Position numbers and translations under genes: made by a program
Notes under the pieces: generated by a model
The model's database searches: none
What the model saw: only the letters and a program-made list of their open reading frames with translations
What the model was told of the DNA's origin: nothing
Assembly (NCBI GenBank): GCA_922989275.2
Contig: OV277870.1
Coordinates: forward strand, 35,832,356 to 35,896,355
Source: Gari tellinella
Lineage: Eukaryota; Mollusca; Bivalvia; Cardiida; Psammobiidae
Direction of reading: 5' to 3'
Length of the DNA stretch: 64,000 nucleotides
Shown here: positions 41,284 through 51,890 of the stretch, piece by piece
Numbering within the stretch: the first letter of the stretch is position 1
Layout of the letters: each line of letters opens with the position of its first letter

Positions 41284-41508
41284 GTAATCAGGTCTGACAT
41301 AATGCATCTAACAGACAATGTATTTGAAACTTTAATGATGTTATGTGCAACAGTGACATTTATACATTTTGTCTTGGTACAGTTGAACCCCTCTATAGCA
41401 GTAATTCAATTAAGAAGTATACAGGCAAAAAAGACATGCCATTTCATGTAACAGGTTTAATATGTAGAAAGCACTTCAAAGAGCTTTGTGCAATACTTTT
41501 GGTCTGTA

Positions 41509-41758
41509 TTAACCCTTTAAATTGCTCCATAGGCAGGCGTGTAAATTAGCTATGTTTAACTGGGTTTAAGGCAGGACAATGCATACAGCAATATAAGTGT
41601 TATGCAGAAAGCTCATGTATGCTTTCTGCTTTACACTCATTTTGTTGTTAGCTGACGCCTGCAATTAAAACTATTATTGGATTTTATTAGTGTATCTTAA
41701 TCTTATTTGCATATGTAGGTACAGGCGGCCTGAGGCGCTACTGTGGAGGAAAGGGTTA
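41509..41758. mobile_element. MITE-T: TTAA element with H2-like hairpin
   Basis: TTAACCCTTTAAATTGCTCC at the left, CTGTGGAGGAAAGGGTTA at the right. The centre has ATGCAGAAAGCTCATG / TATGCTTTCTGCTTTAC, an H2-like palindrome with a GCTCATGTATGC tip. Ends differ from MITE-B except for the CCCTTT start. Confidence 0.65.
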
Positions 41759-42174
41759 CGGGCTCACTTGCTTACAAAAGTATACTTCATAACCCAGTGG
41801 GCACTTTAAAAAGGCTTTGACTTTTCAAACTGTAAACTTGCATACATGTATTCTTAAGTTTTGAATCTTTGATTATTCAGTTGATAAAGAACTTGTAAAT
41901 GATAACCCATCAGTTATATAAGATATGCTTATTAGTTATTTTTCAGTAATGTTTTAAACTGTTATCAAAATGTAATGTGTGATGTAATGCATTACTTTGC
42001 AAACGTACTTGTAATTTAATACAGTACAAATGTAAACGTAATAATCATTGTAATATAATACACTCTTTAGCAATGTAATTGGTGACACTTGTAATGTAAT
42101 GTATAACTTTCTCAAATAATTCACACCGTGCCTGTTCCCGTCCACCGGCCTGCATACTCCATAAATGAATTACT

Positions 42175-42310
42175 ACATTAACTTATTTATAAATAAGCTG
42201 TCCACGAATTATACCACAGAACCGCAGCCACGTTGTTTCCCTTCCATCAGTATCCAACAGATAGGCACAAGGTTAACGGAACCCATCGGGAACAGCATTT
42301 AGTATACTGC
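42175..42310. repeat. LINE 3' fragment
   Basis: AGCTGTCCACGAATTATACC, CCAACAGATAGGCACAAGG and AACCCATCGGGAACAG resemble the 3' part of the LINE at 58195-58300 (AGTTGTCCAAGAATTACACC, CCACCAGACAGGCACAATG, GGGCAATCC). Coding part absent. Confidence 0.45.
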
Positions 42311-42379
42311 ACGTTTCCATGGCGCGCTTATCATAAGTCTGAATTTTGACTTGTTAATCATCTAAATTTTATATATCTT

Positions 42380-42631
42380 TTAACTTATTCACACCTGAAA
42401 CTTCAAGTGGACAATGCAATTTTTTCTAGTTATGTCAAGTCAACTTTTGACTAGCTAGAGTTGTTTTATACAATATATTTCAAAACTGACATATATTGCA
42501 AACATATCAGAGGGCTCCTTCGGGATTAGTCTGATCTGGGTCTACACGATTTACAAAGGACAAGTGTACTACTGCTAGGAAGACTGTTTGTAAATGACTT
42601 ATATACTCGTCGCAAGGGTCCAATGGGTTAA
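42380..42631. mobile_element. MITE-S, TTAA flanks, inside the 3.3-kb element
   Basis: TTAACTTATTCACACCTGAA at the left, GGTCCAATGGGTTAA at the right (252 bp, against 251 bp for the copy at 20046). Hairpin at 42490-42552: TGCAAACATATCAGAGGGC, CCTTCGG, GTCTGATCTGGGTCTACAC. Confidence 0.75.
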
Positions 42632-42884
42632 ACTGTGTCGCTTAATTGCTTAAGAGGGGTGGGGTCATTTTTCGATGGGGGTCGATATATTTCAGGAGGG
42701 GTCAAAACACTTCATGAGGGGAGTCATAGTACTATGACCGGGGGGTCAAATTTCGACGTCGAATTATGACCGGGGGGTCATTGTACGATATCGAAAAATG
42801 ACCGGGGGTCATTCTACGTCGTCGAATTTTGACCGGGGGGTCATTTTTCGATGGGGGTCAAAATACTTCGTTACACCGGTTTCA

Positions 42885-43365
42885 GATTAGTCTCTTTTTT
42901 AAATCCTCATTGAACAAACATCTCTTTTGATATATAATTTCCCAGAGGCAACTTTTTTCATCAACTGTTTATTTTAGTGCAATTTATGCAAAACTAGTTC
43001 AAACATTGTGAAAGACAGTGAAATAAATTAGCATAGCGTTCTTTCTACCAGTTTCAGATAACTTTTATCTGCTTTACCTCAAACTCTCGATGTATGTATA
43101 CATGTACATGACACATAGCAGCAGACAAACCAAGTAGATATTTTTCATAAGACGCAGCTTAGCCTGTGGGGAATAAATAGGTTTAAATAGTTGTGGTTTT
43201 TTTCACATGGGGCTACATATGAGGAGATCCGGGCTTCATCCAATGCAGCGGTATTTTATGTTTTTCTGCCTATTTGTGACAATCTTACAGCAGAAGAAGC
43301 ATAGATGTGAAACCTTTGATTCCTCAGCAGCAATTGAGAGATCTACGTGCTTCTCTATATAAGAA
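42885..43365. other. No feature recognised
   Basis: No TIR, hairpin module or recognisable frame. Short frames on either strand near 43236-43365 have no family resemblance. Confidence 0.35.
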
Positions 43366-43734
43366 ATAGTACAGCCCGCTGAGGCCCCATGCATTATAGT
43401 TACCGACCAGTCAGTCCCAAAATAGTTTACGGCCCGAATGATATTCGTGTTTATCGGGAACGATCGGGTACTGCTGGTCGGCATAACTATTTTGTTTTAC
43501 TGCCGAACAAACTAGATATCTGCACGATACTTTCAAGATCGACTCGATCACCACTCGATCAATACCCGATCACTTCTCGACTGCTTGGCTTCTGAACCAA
43601 TATAGGTTATATTCGGGTAGAAAGCCGATTTGAAACCGACCGTCACGAGTATTATTGCCGAGCGAGCCAGAACAGTATCCGATTGCTTGTTCGGGGATGA
43701 TCGGTTGATCTGATCAGCAGTAGGAACAAACCAT
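43366..43734. other. GATCG-rich unannotated interval
   Basis: Clusters of CGATC/GATCG words (AACGATCGGG, AGATCGACTCGATCACCACT, CGATCAATACCCGATCAC). Frames on both strands have no family resemblance. Possibly a decayed repeat. Confidence 0.35.
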
Positions 43735-43976
43735 GGGCCCGTTTCATAAAACATCTTACGACAAATGTTGTCGTAAGTCAAAACTTTAAAATACATTTAA
43801 TCTGTGATTTCTCTATCTAATCCTGTCTTGTGACATCTTTTTGGAATCGTCTTTTCAAGACGATTCCAAAAAGATGTCACAAGACAGGATTCGATGGAGA
43901 AATAAAAAGAAATTGATACTTTTATAATCTGACTTACGACAACATTTGTCGTAAGAAGTTTTATGAAACCGGCCCC
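43735..43976. mobile_element. Fold-back family F, best copy (242 bp)
   Basis: Ends GGGCCCGTTTCATAAAACAT and TTTTATGAAACCGGCCCC. Subterminal TTACGACAAATGTTGTCGTAAG is itself palindromic and repeats near the other end. Central arms CTTGTGACATCTTTTTGGAA / TTCCAAAAAGATGTCACAAG meet at TCGTCTTTTCAAGACGA. Confidence 0.85.
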
Positions 43977-43989
43977 TGAATCGTAAAGT

Positions 43990-44215
43990 GTTACCATTTC
44001 ACGCCATATTGTCGTAAACTTCAACATTTTAGTCTGCATGACCTTTCAAAGTTACTTTTAAGTTGATAATATCGATATGAGTGCCAAGCAGATCGGATCA
44101 AGATCAGACGCCGCATTAATGAGCGTCTGATCTGGATCCAAACTGTTTGCAAAGTTGACTTTAGGCAAAACCTGCCAATTCGTGATCGACAGGCACATGG
44201 CTTAACAAACACTTT
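43990..44215. mobile_element. MITE-Q-like element
   Basis: TTACCATTTCACGCCATATT and ATCGACAGGCACATGGCTTAA. H1 at 44083-44150 (AAGCAGATCGGATCAAGATC / GATCTGGATCCAAACTG), tip GCCGCATTAATGAGC. Confidence 0.6.
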
Positions 44216-44545
44216 GCCAACATGCACCGGCCAAAATTACCGTAAAGTATCGGTTATGAATGAACATGAACTGTTTAACTGCAAGGAGGATACTAAAAGA
44301 ACCGAGACTTACCAGTATCTTTCTGATACTTGAACATATTGTACTCTTATACGACATGAAAGCGTCAAGCCAAATATGGGTTTCTGTTCAATTTGTCAAA
44401 CATCATTTACCCAGGTGTGCCGAGGAAACATATAATTTTATAGTTGCCAATTTAGATGAGTGGTATACGCAAAGAGTGCGTGATTTGTGGGCATAAATAT
44501 CTTTTCCAGTAATTAGAATATCGGCACACGCTTATTGTGTCGTCC
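44216..44545. other. Interval with one short frame
   Basis: A 78-codon frame (44260-44496, +) has no recognisable domain and no MITE origin. Left unnamed; could be chance. Confidence 0.25.
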
Positions 44546-44761
44546 TTAACCTCTTCACCGCCATGACGTCATCAATAATAAATAATCGTCGTCTTCTGTT
44601 AATTGTCAAATTCAGATTTTAGTTATTTTGATTTAAGACATACTTAAATAAGTGTCAAACAGTTTTGACCTGAATAGACGCCGTGTTACGTGACGTCTGA
44701 TCAGGATCCCAAACTGTTTGCAAATAATAACATTACTCAAGGTAAGGCAGTGAAGGGGTAA
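44546..44761. mobile_element. MITE-D, full-length reference copy
   Basis: TTAACCTCTTCACCGCCATG and AAGGCAGTGAAGGGGTAA (216 bp). H1 at 44651-44722 (AAACAGTTTTGACCTGA / TCAGGATCCCAAACTG), tip GCCGTGTTACGTGAC. The CATGACGTCATC near the left end recurs at 50275. Confidence 0.75.
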
Positions 44762-44764
44762 CAT

Positions 44765-45470
44765 ACTCATGCGCGGATCAAACAATTATACTGAGGAGTG
44801 TCAAACTGAATCCTAAATTCTCCCAACGCTAGCATGTTCACAAATAAATATTTGTTAATGTTGAATAGAGATTCAGAAAGCTCATACTCAATCAGACATA
44901 TGGCATTTACACAGTTTGGATATCTTAGTAACTTACAATTCTCTCTGTGAGGAAATGAAATACCTGACCGGTCGCGGCATAGTCCACATCAAAAATTACT
45001 ATTAATACATATTTATAAACATTTAATGGGACATGGGGCAAAGACCTTTGCCGCCTCTGGATGCGCGCACAATTCTAGTTATTTGCAATGCAATAACATT
45101 TTAGCTAGTGAGTCGTTCATTGAACAAAAGTGGGTTTTACTGAAGACATGGCATCGCTGAACAAAGTATTTTGTAGTTGCTGCCGTGAGGAATATGGTGT
45201 TTTTCTTCAGTTTAAATTCGTTCACACGCGACAATTTACGTCTTTTCCACTATAACACTTGTTTCACTGTATGATTCTTGGCCAAGTTACCGGTTGTCTT
45301 AATGTACTCGAACACTAAAATAGTGACATAGATCTTTTACATTTTGCTTCCCTGGTTATTTCCGGTAGCTTGATTGTTTTTTATTTACGACAGCAAATGT
45401 CCAAACATCAAGAAATCCCATCTGTTTTCTGATTTATGTTACTCTTATTTCAGCAGATACTCACATTACC
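44765..45470. other. No feature recognised
   Basis: No hairpin module or TIR except a faint CGTTCACACGCGAC...TTTTCCACT at 45220, possibly a MITE-A trace. Confidence 0.35.
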
Positions 45471-45471
45471 T

Positions 45472-45906
45472 TTTACCGTTCAATCACGCGTTGAAGCGCG
45501 TTTGCAAACAATTTGGGTCCGGCGTCTGATCAGGACTCAAACAGTTTGACACTCTTATCGATATTTACAGTGGAGAATCTGTTATTCTTTCCCGTTTAAA
45601 TGCAAACGTACGCAAACGCAAAGCACTAATATGTAGAAAAGTACAATTTTTGGACAATTCTGATAATTCATGTTTATCTTGGTGGCAAACAGTTTGGAGC
45701 CTGATCAGACGCCGGGTTACCCGGCGTCTGGTCTGGCTCTAAACTGTTTGCCCTGTAAATAATAGTTTTAGCGTAAACGCGTTTATTGGGAAAGAATAAC
45801 ACATTCTCCATTGTATTAAGTTGTACAATCTTCAATCTTACTTTGAAACGTGTCTTGCAGATAACAATAATGAGAGGCAGACGACAATCAAACGGTGATG
45901 GGGTAA
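45472..45906. mobile_element. MITE-P split by MITE-A
   Basis: TTTACCGTTCAATCACGCGT and AAACGGTGATGGGGTAAAA. Its own H1 at 45502-45552 has lost the left half of the core (TTTGGGTCCGGCGTCTGATC). The P tail (GAGGCAGACGACAATC) resumes after the MITE-A. Confidence 0.65.
45568..45813 (-). mobile_element. MITE-A, full length, nested in MITE-P
   Basis: CAGTGGAGAATCTGTTATTC to ACACATTCTCCATTG, TA flanks. H1 at 45683-45750, tip GCCGGGTTACCCGGC. One GTACGCAAAC unit. Confidence 0.9.
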
Positions 45907-45914
45907 AATTCTCA

Positions 45915-46975
45915 CAACAGTTTTAATCTTATTATTTCATCCGATACTCACTCAGAAACTGAAAGTTATTTTGTCTTGGTTACAGGTGCATCATTTCATC
46001 TTATTATTATTATTACGTCTCTTCATCAAGAACGACGATTATGAGAAAGCGCTGTATCATAAATTGTTATTATAAAAAAGTGACAGTGTTAAGTATACAG
46101 TGAATTGATAACAAATAAAAGCATTATAGTAGTTTATATGAGATACACTATATATAACGGGTATGTCAACAATTGTTTTGAAGTCAATAACAGCTGGTGC
46201 CATTTGGACAGTGACTTATAGTAAGTTCCATTGTGGAATACTTCTAGGATAAAAATTAAATTGATAAGCATCTTGACATGAACTGATTGGTCGAAAACTG
46301 TACGGTGTATGAACTAGTACAGGAAGTACATTAATCTCTATAGTAAACGTTCCTGGTTATAGTATAAGGAAATTTGTTCCTGGATGGATGGCAACACTTT
46401 TTGAGAACATTATCAGACGAGTTCTTGTCCTACGAGTTTCAAGTGTTAGCCAGCCTAGGTTGTCTAACAAGTTAGACACTGAACTATTGTTACTGTTACA
46501 GTTACATCATTCTATAAAAATATTCTATAGAAAATTCTTGTCAATTACCTTATCATTTTAGTAGGGCGCACAGGAGTAGACAAAACTACATGTCGTATAT
46601 AGAGAAAATCAGGTAATTACAAATAATGTTCACTTGAAAATTGCGAAAACAAGTTGACTTTCATTGCAAATAAGGAGTAATATTCCTTTTCTCCTAATAG
46701 TTCTCTAAGCGTCTTTTAGCACATTCAATTTAATCCTCCACTGAAAAAAGTTAATCCTTTTTATATATACTCACGGAATGTAAAAACTGTGCATGGTTGA
46801 AATTTGTTTTAAATGCACATGTTTTCAATCACCTCACGTAAAGACGGTTTATACAGCTGAATAAAGTGTGTATAATGTATTTGTTACCCTTTTCGTGAAA
46901 TTTACGTTAATTTGGCGGGTCAAAAGACGTTTGTCTATTTTAACATAAATTGATCAGTACACACATCTGTATGGT
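45915..46975. other. No gene recognised
   Basis: AT-rich. A MITE-B-like fragment at 46690-46800 (AGTTCTCTAAGCGTCTTTTA, TCCTCCACTGAAAAAAG). Otherwise nothing seen. Confidence 0.35.
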
Positions 46976-46977
46976 AC

Positions 46978-47222
46978 AGTGGAGAATCTGTTATTCTTTC
47001 CCAATAAACGCGTTTACGCTAAAACTATTTTTACCATTACAAAAAGTTTGGAGCCAGATCAGACGCCGGGTAACCCGGCGTCTGATCTGGCTCCAAACTG
47101 TTTGCCACCAAGATAAACATGAAATATCAGAATTGTCCAAAAGTTGTTCTTTTCTACGGTTTAGTGCTTTGCGTTTGCGTACGTTTGCGTTTAAACGGGA
47201 AAGAATAACAGATTCTCCACTG
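46978..47222 (+). mobile_element. MITE-A, full length
   Basis: CAGTGGAGAATCTGTTATTC to AACAGATTCTCCACTG: both TIRs read the same 20 bases, TA flanks. H1 at 47041-47103 is perfectly paired around GCCGGGTAACCCGGC. Borders the 3' end of Penelope-like copy 2. Confidence 0.93.
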
Positions 47223-47289
47223 TACATGCAACACGTTTGCAATGTACACATGTAGTTTTAAAGGTAAATCGTCGGAAAAACAAGTAAAG

Positions 47290-49165
47290 TTTCACAAACA
47301 AGTTTTGAAAATGCATATGTCCAAGAATCTTACGAAGTCTGTAAATCACATCACCATAAAACTCCGGATGTGAAATACCTTGCCACAGAAAAGACTCTAA
47401 GTTACATTTATACTTGTTAATGAGAGGAAGATTTCTATAAAAGAATTTTGGAAATATTTTGCGAAGTTTATGAAATCTGTACCCCTGTTTAAGAAGCTGT
47501 TCAGAAATAGTTTTATTACGAATGTGGAAGTCCTCAACAGAGGTACAGGCCCTAGCAAAACGAAAAAGTTGTGAAATATAAACCCCGTAAGATGTAGAAC
47601 GGGGAACATCGCCATCTAGATGAGGATAATTTACAATACTAAAATCAAAATCATCTCGTTTATCGTAAATCTTAGAAGAAACAATTCCGTTATTTATTAA
47701 AAGATCCAAATCTAAAAATGGTGCCGACAAATTTGACTCGTTTGTTTTATTAAGGCGTAGTTCTTTAGGGTAAATAAAAGAAAACTACGTATCAAAAAAT
47801 GGGTTGTCTATATTAAAAATGTCATCTAGATAGCGCGATGTATTGTTAAAGGCTTCGATCATATCTGCCTGTGTATCAGGTTTTAGACTTAGCATAAAGT
47901 TCCTCTCATAACAGTACAAAAATAGGTCTGCGACAAGGGGCGCGCAGTTTGTACCCATAGGGATACCAATCACTTGGTGGTATATGGTACTCCCAAAACG
48001 TACATAAATATTATCCAGAAGAAACGAAAGTGATTTACAGACATCGGTGCAAGTCCACATAGTGTAATGCTTAACCGTGTCATTTGTAAAAAATATAGTA
48101 TTACACGCCAGAAATAGTTTTTTAAATAAGTTGTATAAGTTTAGCTTTTATTAAATTATGTGGTAAGGTAGTATATAGTGTTGACAAGTCATACGTACTT
48201 ATATTGCAAGCTTGGTATTTTCTATGTTCAAGCTTCGTCAACATTACATTCGAGTTTTTGATAGACCAAAACAGATTAATAATCTAAATAAGGGGAGATC
48301 CTTTGATAGCACAGAAAACAAAGCAAATACTGAAAATTGCAGACTCGGTTTAATGGAGTCTGTTCATGAGCAATACTTCAAATATGCAACAGTGCTCACG
48401 CCCCCTAGCACCAGCTTAAGCGGAATTCAACTTTCAACTGTAAATACGCTGAAATCAATGATTCCAAAGGACCAGAAAGTATAACAACACTGAGAATGAA
48501 GTACGGGGCGACTTTTTACAGCCGCCACACAAGCACTTAACATCTGCTGTTGTAAATTATATAATCTAAATAAGGGGAGATCCTTTGAAAGCACAGAAAT
48601 CAAAGCAAATACTGAAAATTGCAGACTCGGTTTAATTGAGTCTGTTCATGAGCAATACTTAAATATGCAACAGTGCTCACGCCCCCTAGCACCAGCTTAA
48701 GCGGAATTCAATTTTCAACTGTAAATGCGCTGAAATCAATGATTCCAAAGGACCAGAAAGTATAACAACACTAAGTCCAGAATTTTCGTAAGTCTTGTCA
48801 CAATACTTTTGAACATGTTCTTAGATTTAATTAAAGACGGTGTCAAAAGTTTGGAAAGATTAGTAGTAGTACATGCACTTAAATTAGCAATAAAACGGGA
48901 CTTAAATGGTGTTTTGTGGAGTTTTGGTATCCAGTACATTGTTGTGACATGTAATGTTGACATCAGCTTTTAATGTTTCACATGTATCAAGATGATCAGA
49001 TACTTCATTACGCTCCGTTAAATTGGTTGATGTATAGGAATTGGTATTCACAAGTTCGTGGTTTAAAGTATTAACATAATGTAAACGTCATGCAATTATC
49101 ACATTATTGGATGCTTTGTCTGCAGGAACGAGTACATACTTGGAATGAAAGTATTGTATGACCTG
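47290..49165 (-). pseudogene. Reverse transcriptase pseudogene, Penelope-like type
   Basis: Same RT as 23427-24979. It keeps the motif A region only in part, IGIPMGTNCAPLVADL (motif B) and SRYLDDIFNI (YLDD). It adds the N-terminal motif YVLVPADKASNNVIIA (about 49095-49140) missing from copy 1. Breaks: in-frame TAG just after NPFFDT (47785-47787), a deletion of about 26 bp near 48120, the 500-bp insertion at 48276, a frameshift near 48830 and a stop after NNVIIA. Not functional. Closely similar to copy 1, so both descend from one recent lineage. Confidence 0.8.
48276..48775. mobile_element. 500-bp insertion with about 210-bp direct repeats
   Basis: Two near-identical units (48279-48490 and 48561-48770), each from AATCTAAATAAGGGGAGATC to AGGACCAGAAAGTATAACAA, flank a 70-bp spacer (GGGGCGACTTTTTACAGCCG). 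The layout recalls a tiny LTR-type (TRIM) element or a dimeric repeat, but TG...CA ends are not evident. The 90-codon frame over unit 1 is disrupted in unit 2. Confidence 0.7.
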
Positions 49166-49199
49166 AACGCCCCTTTGAAACTGCATTGAAACAGTGTGC

Positions 49200-49430
49200 A
49201 TGACAAACAGTAACTGTTACACCGCTTTATCGGCACCAATGTATTTCAAGTAATCCAGCCTCTGCTCAAACACTAAATTGTTTGCTACTCAGTATAATGT
49301 TAGGTACTTTTTTGTTGTGTTTTCGTGTTTAATTTCATATACACGTGAAAGAATAACATCGTTCCCACTATAAAACAGAACCTACATGGACCTGTTGTCA
49401 ACGATTACAGTAGAGACGCTGTTACATGTA
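49200..49430. repeat. MITE-A remnants
   Basis: Decayed H1 (GACAAACAGTAACTGTTACACC...CTAAATTGTTTGCTACTC) and GAAAGAATAACATCGTTCCC. Then CAGTAGAGACGCTGTTACAT at 49408, an A-type left end, interrupted by the next MITE-C. Confidence 0.45.
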
Positions 49431-49726
49431 CATTGTTCCCTCTCTACATCAACACCAAATGGAATAAGGGTGTTAGGCGACTTGGATTACATTTGCAAAC
49501 AGTCTAAACCCAGGTCAGACGCCACGTAACGCGGCGTCTGATCTGGGTTCAAACTGTTTGTCATTCGTCCAAATGCCCAATATATAACTTTGAGAAAAAC
49601 AGCAGACGACAATTTTAAGCATCAGTGAAAGAGTTAAAAATAAATGTTTTGTATGTGGATCAGCGGCAATCGTTGTTGTTAGGAGGGAATCGTTGTTCGA
49701 AGGGCTGTTGTGGAGAGGGAGCGCTG
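49431..49726 (+). mobile_element. MITE-C, compact copy (296 bp)
   Basis: CATTGTTCCCTCTCTACATC and GTGGAGAGGGAGCGCTG. H1 at 49492-49563 (CAGTCTAAACCCAGGTCAGAC / GTCTGATCTGGGTTCAAACTG) has AACCC/GGGTT arms instead of AATCC/GGATT: a compensated substitution. Confidence 0.85.
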
Positions 49727-49729
49727 TAT

Positions 49730-50258
49730 ATTTTACTGTTTGATAGATATTTAACTCATTACAATGTACAATAAAGAATTACGTCTTTGAAAATGATGAA
49801 GACATATTTACAGCTGATCTTTGCCATCTGATCTCACCCCAAACTGTTTACATTCCCATAAACATATTGACATGGTCCGTACTATGTTAACTTTAATTAA
49901 ACTAATAACTTAAAATATTTAAGTGGCAACATTTTCCCTTTTTTCTTTGTAGTGCTTAGTAACATTTAATATCAATGGGATGGACTAACGTCTTCTCACT
50001 GTAACTACTGTAATCTAATTTCAACTTTATTCCGATTTTAACTCCAATGCACTATGCAGCATCTTAAGATGCTATAACACAAATTTTGTCAGCCGTTTGT
50101 ATCCCAATTGCACTTAACAAGACGGTGATGTAATAACAAACACGTGCATCAGGCGACACACAAAGCTATATTGGTTCCTGTGATGTCAAGGTGATAGAAA
50201 TAGAACGTTCATGAAAGTGATAACTACTGCACTTGTCTTTGAGCTGTTTATTGCTCTT
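49730..50258. other. No gene recognised
   Basis: Traces of A-type sequence only (CTGATCTCACCCCAAACTG at 49838, ACGTCTTCTCACTGTA at 49988). Confidence 0.35.
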
Positions 50259-50667
50259 TTAACCCTTCACTGACATGACGTCATCAGATTTAAACAATTG
50301 TCGTCTGCTTTTATTTCTATAAACTTGTAGGTATTTTGACATAGGAGATATTTAAATGATTCTTAAACAGTTTGGGTCTAGATAATACGCCGCTTATGGG
50401 GCCTTCACATACACGGAATTTCTACGATTTCCTTACGGATGGCACACATTGGCACCCATCCGTAAAAGTTTACGGTTTCTTACGATATATGCCACTTTTA
50501 AGAGTGAATTAAGATGTGTTACGAGTTGTTACGGGCTATTTACGGTATCTTAGGGGTAATACGATATTTTTACGACAAAACTCCGCGTTCTATAGCAGTC
50601 GCACCTGGTTTTCTCTACTTGCACGCTCTTTCAGTTAAAGGGTCACTCAATATAAGTTTGACTGTAC

Positions 50668-50880
50668 TTGCCCCTTCACCGCCATAGCCCGAGTACAATG
50701 AGACTTGCAAAAGGTTTGGATCCAGATCTGGCATCGCGTGACGCGGCACCTGGTCAGGTTCCAAACTGCTTGACACTCAATTTTATACTCCTTAAATCAA
50801 AAAACCTAAACTTAAAATTTGAGAAATAAACGTAGACGAATTGTTCAAAGCTCGTTACGTGATGACAGTGAAGGGACTTT
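50668..50880. mobile_element. MITE-D-like element nested in the Harbinger-like element
   Basis: CCCCTTCACCGCCATAGCCC and GATGACAGTGAAGGGAC. H1 at 50702-50770 (AAAGGTTTGGATCCAGATC / GGTCAGGTTCCAAACTG), tip GGCATCGCGTGACGCGGCAC. So the region is D containing Harbinger containing D. Confidence 0.75.
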
Positions 50881-51069
50881 ATCGTAAACAATACGTAATA
50901 TTACCGCCTGCAACATTTATTGCAAATTACTGTTATAATATTATTTTTTCTTCAAAAAATTCTCAAAATATAAGATAAGAGACTCAATTTGAGTAGGTCC
51001 TGATGTGAGTTATCGCCACGTGCGGTTTAATCTGGATATAAACTATTTGCAAATGTTAGGGTTACGTGT

Positions 51070-51890
51070 TGTTACGTTCGATTTGCGATTAAGTTGCGGA
51101 TTGTAACGGATTATTTACGTGTTGTTTACGGAGAAGTCCATCCGTGGTCTATCGTAGTCTATCGTAAAAAAGTTTTTGACATGTCAAAAAAAAAGATTTT
51201 CGTCTTATGGAGGCTTACGGATGTCGTCGAGTTTTGCGGATGGTAACGGATTGTTTACGGACGTCTGCGATGTGTTTGCGGATGTTAACGAGTTATTTCC
51301 GGACGTTTGCGATTGACTACGGTTTGGAGATCCGTAAGGACTCGTAAGAAACATCCGTGTATGTGAACGCACCTTTATGAGTTGTTACGATTCACCTAAA
51401 AAACACTGACGTGTTTGACCTTTTCAGTACCAAAAAGCATTCAATTTCAAATGTGTCATCATTCGACAACTGGCATGAAGTGATAGAACATCGATATGAC
51501 TGAAATAATAGTTCACTTAGATTTTTGTGGTCTTTTTGGCAAGATTATGCCTGTTTGATCGGAAAAGCTCCACGATAATACCACGGATGACTACGAACAC
51601 GTTACGGTCGGTTTACGGATCCTTGCGGACTGTTTACGGATCATTGCGGGCTGTTTACGGAGGATTACGTGTTGTTACAACCGGTTTACGATACTTAACG
51701 GATCGTTACGATTGATTTACGGAAGAATATCTCCGCGGACAATCGTAAGAAAAGTTTTGACACAAAAATATGGGCATCTTCTTCCACGAATCCTTACGTA
51801 TCCTTGCGAGTTATTTACGGACACTAACGGATCATTTGCGGATGCTTACGATTGACTACGAGTTGGTGATCCGTAAGGAATCGTAAGAAA
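51070..51890. repeat. Degenerate TTACGGA / TTGCGGA word arrays
   Basis: 51070-51360 and 51595-51890 are packed with TTACGGA, TTGCGGA, GTTACG and CGATTG words at irregular 10-15 bp spacing. An incidental frame here (VYGSLRTVYGSLRAVYGG) shows the approximate 21-bp double period. Subterminal arrays like this can be transposase-binding sites. Confidence 0.8.

Larger units (their letters stand above)
39596..42879. mobile_element. 3.3-kb element with minisatellite-bearing terminal inverted repeats
   Basis: The left end CCGGTGTAACGAAGTATTTT and the right end (inverted, same 20 bases) match exactly. Both continue through GACCCCCATCGAAAA and short GTCGAATTATGACCCCC-type units (39596-39735 and 42657-42879). 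An internal 32-bp array has the same motif. The interior carries later insertions (MITE-B and T, S). No transposase frame, no clear target duplication, superfamily unknown. Confidence 0.8.
47285..49195 (-). mobile_element. Penelope-like retroelement, copy 2, broken
   Basis: Matches copy 1 from AAACAAGTTTTGAAAATGC onward and reaches further 5'. It is split at 48276-48775 by a foreign insertion between CAAAACAGATTA and AGTCCAGAATTTTC, which are contiguous in copy 1. The 3' part after 47285 does not match copy 1, so it is truncated at that side too. Confidence 0.7.

Noticed and set aside
47191..47730. A 179-codon minus-strand frame as an intact protein
   Set aside because: It is the C-terminal part of the broken RT running out into the neighbouring MITE-A.
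48212..48484. A 90-codon plus-strand frame
   Set aside because: Crosses the antisense of a retroelement into the direct-repeat insertion; the second repeat unit breaks the frame.
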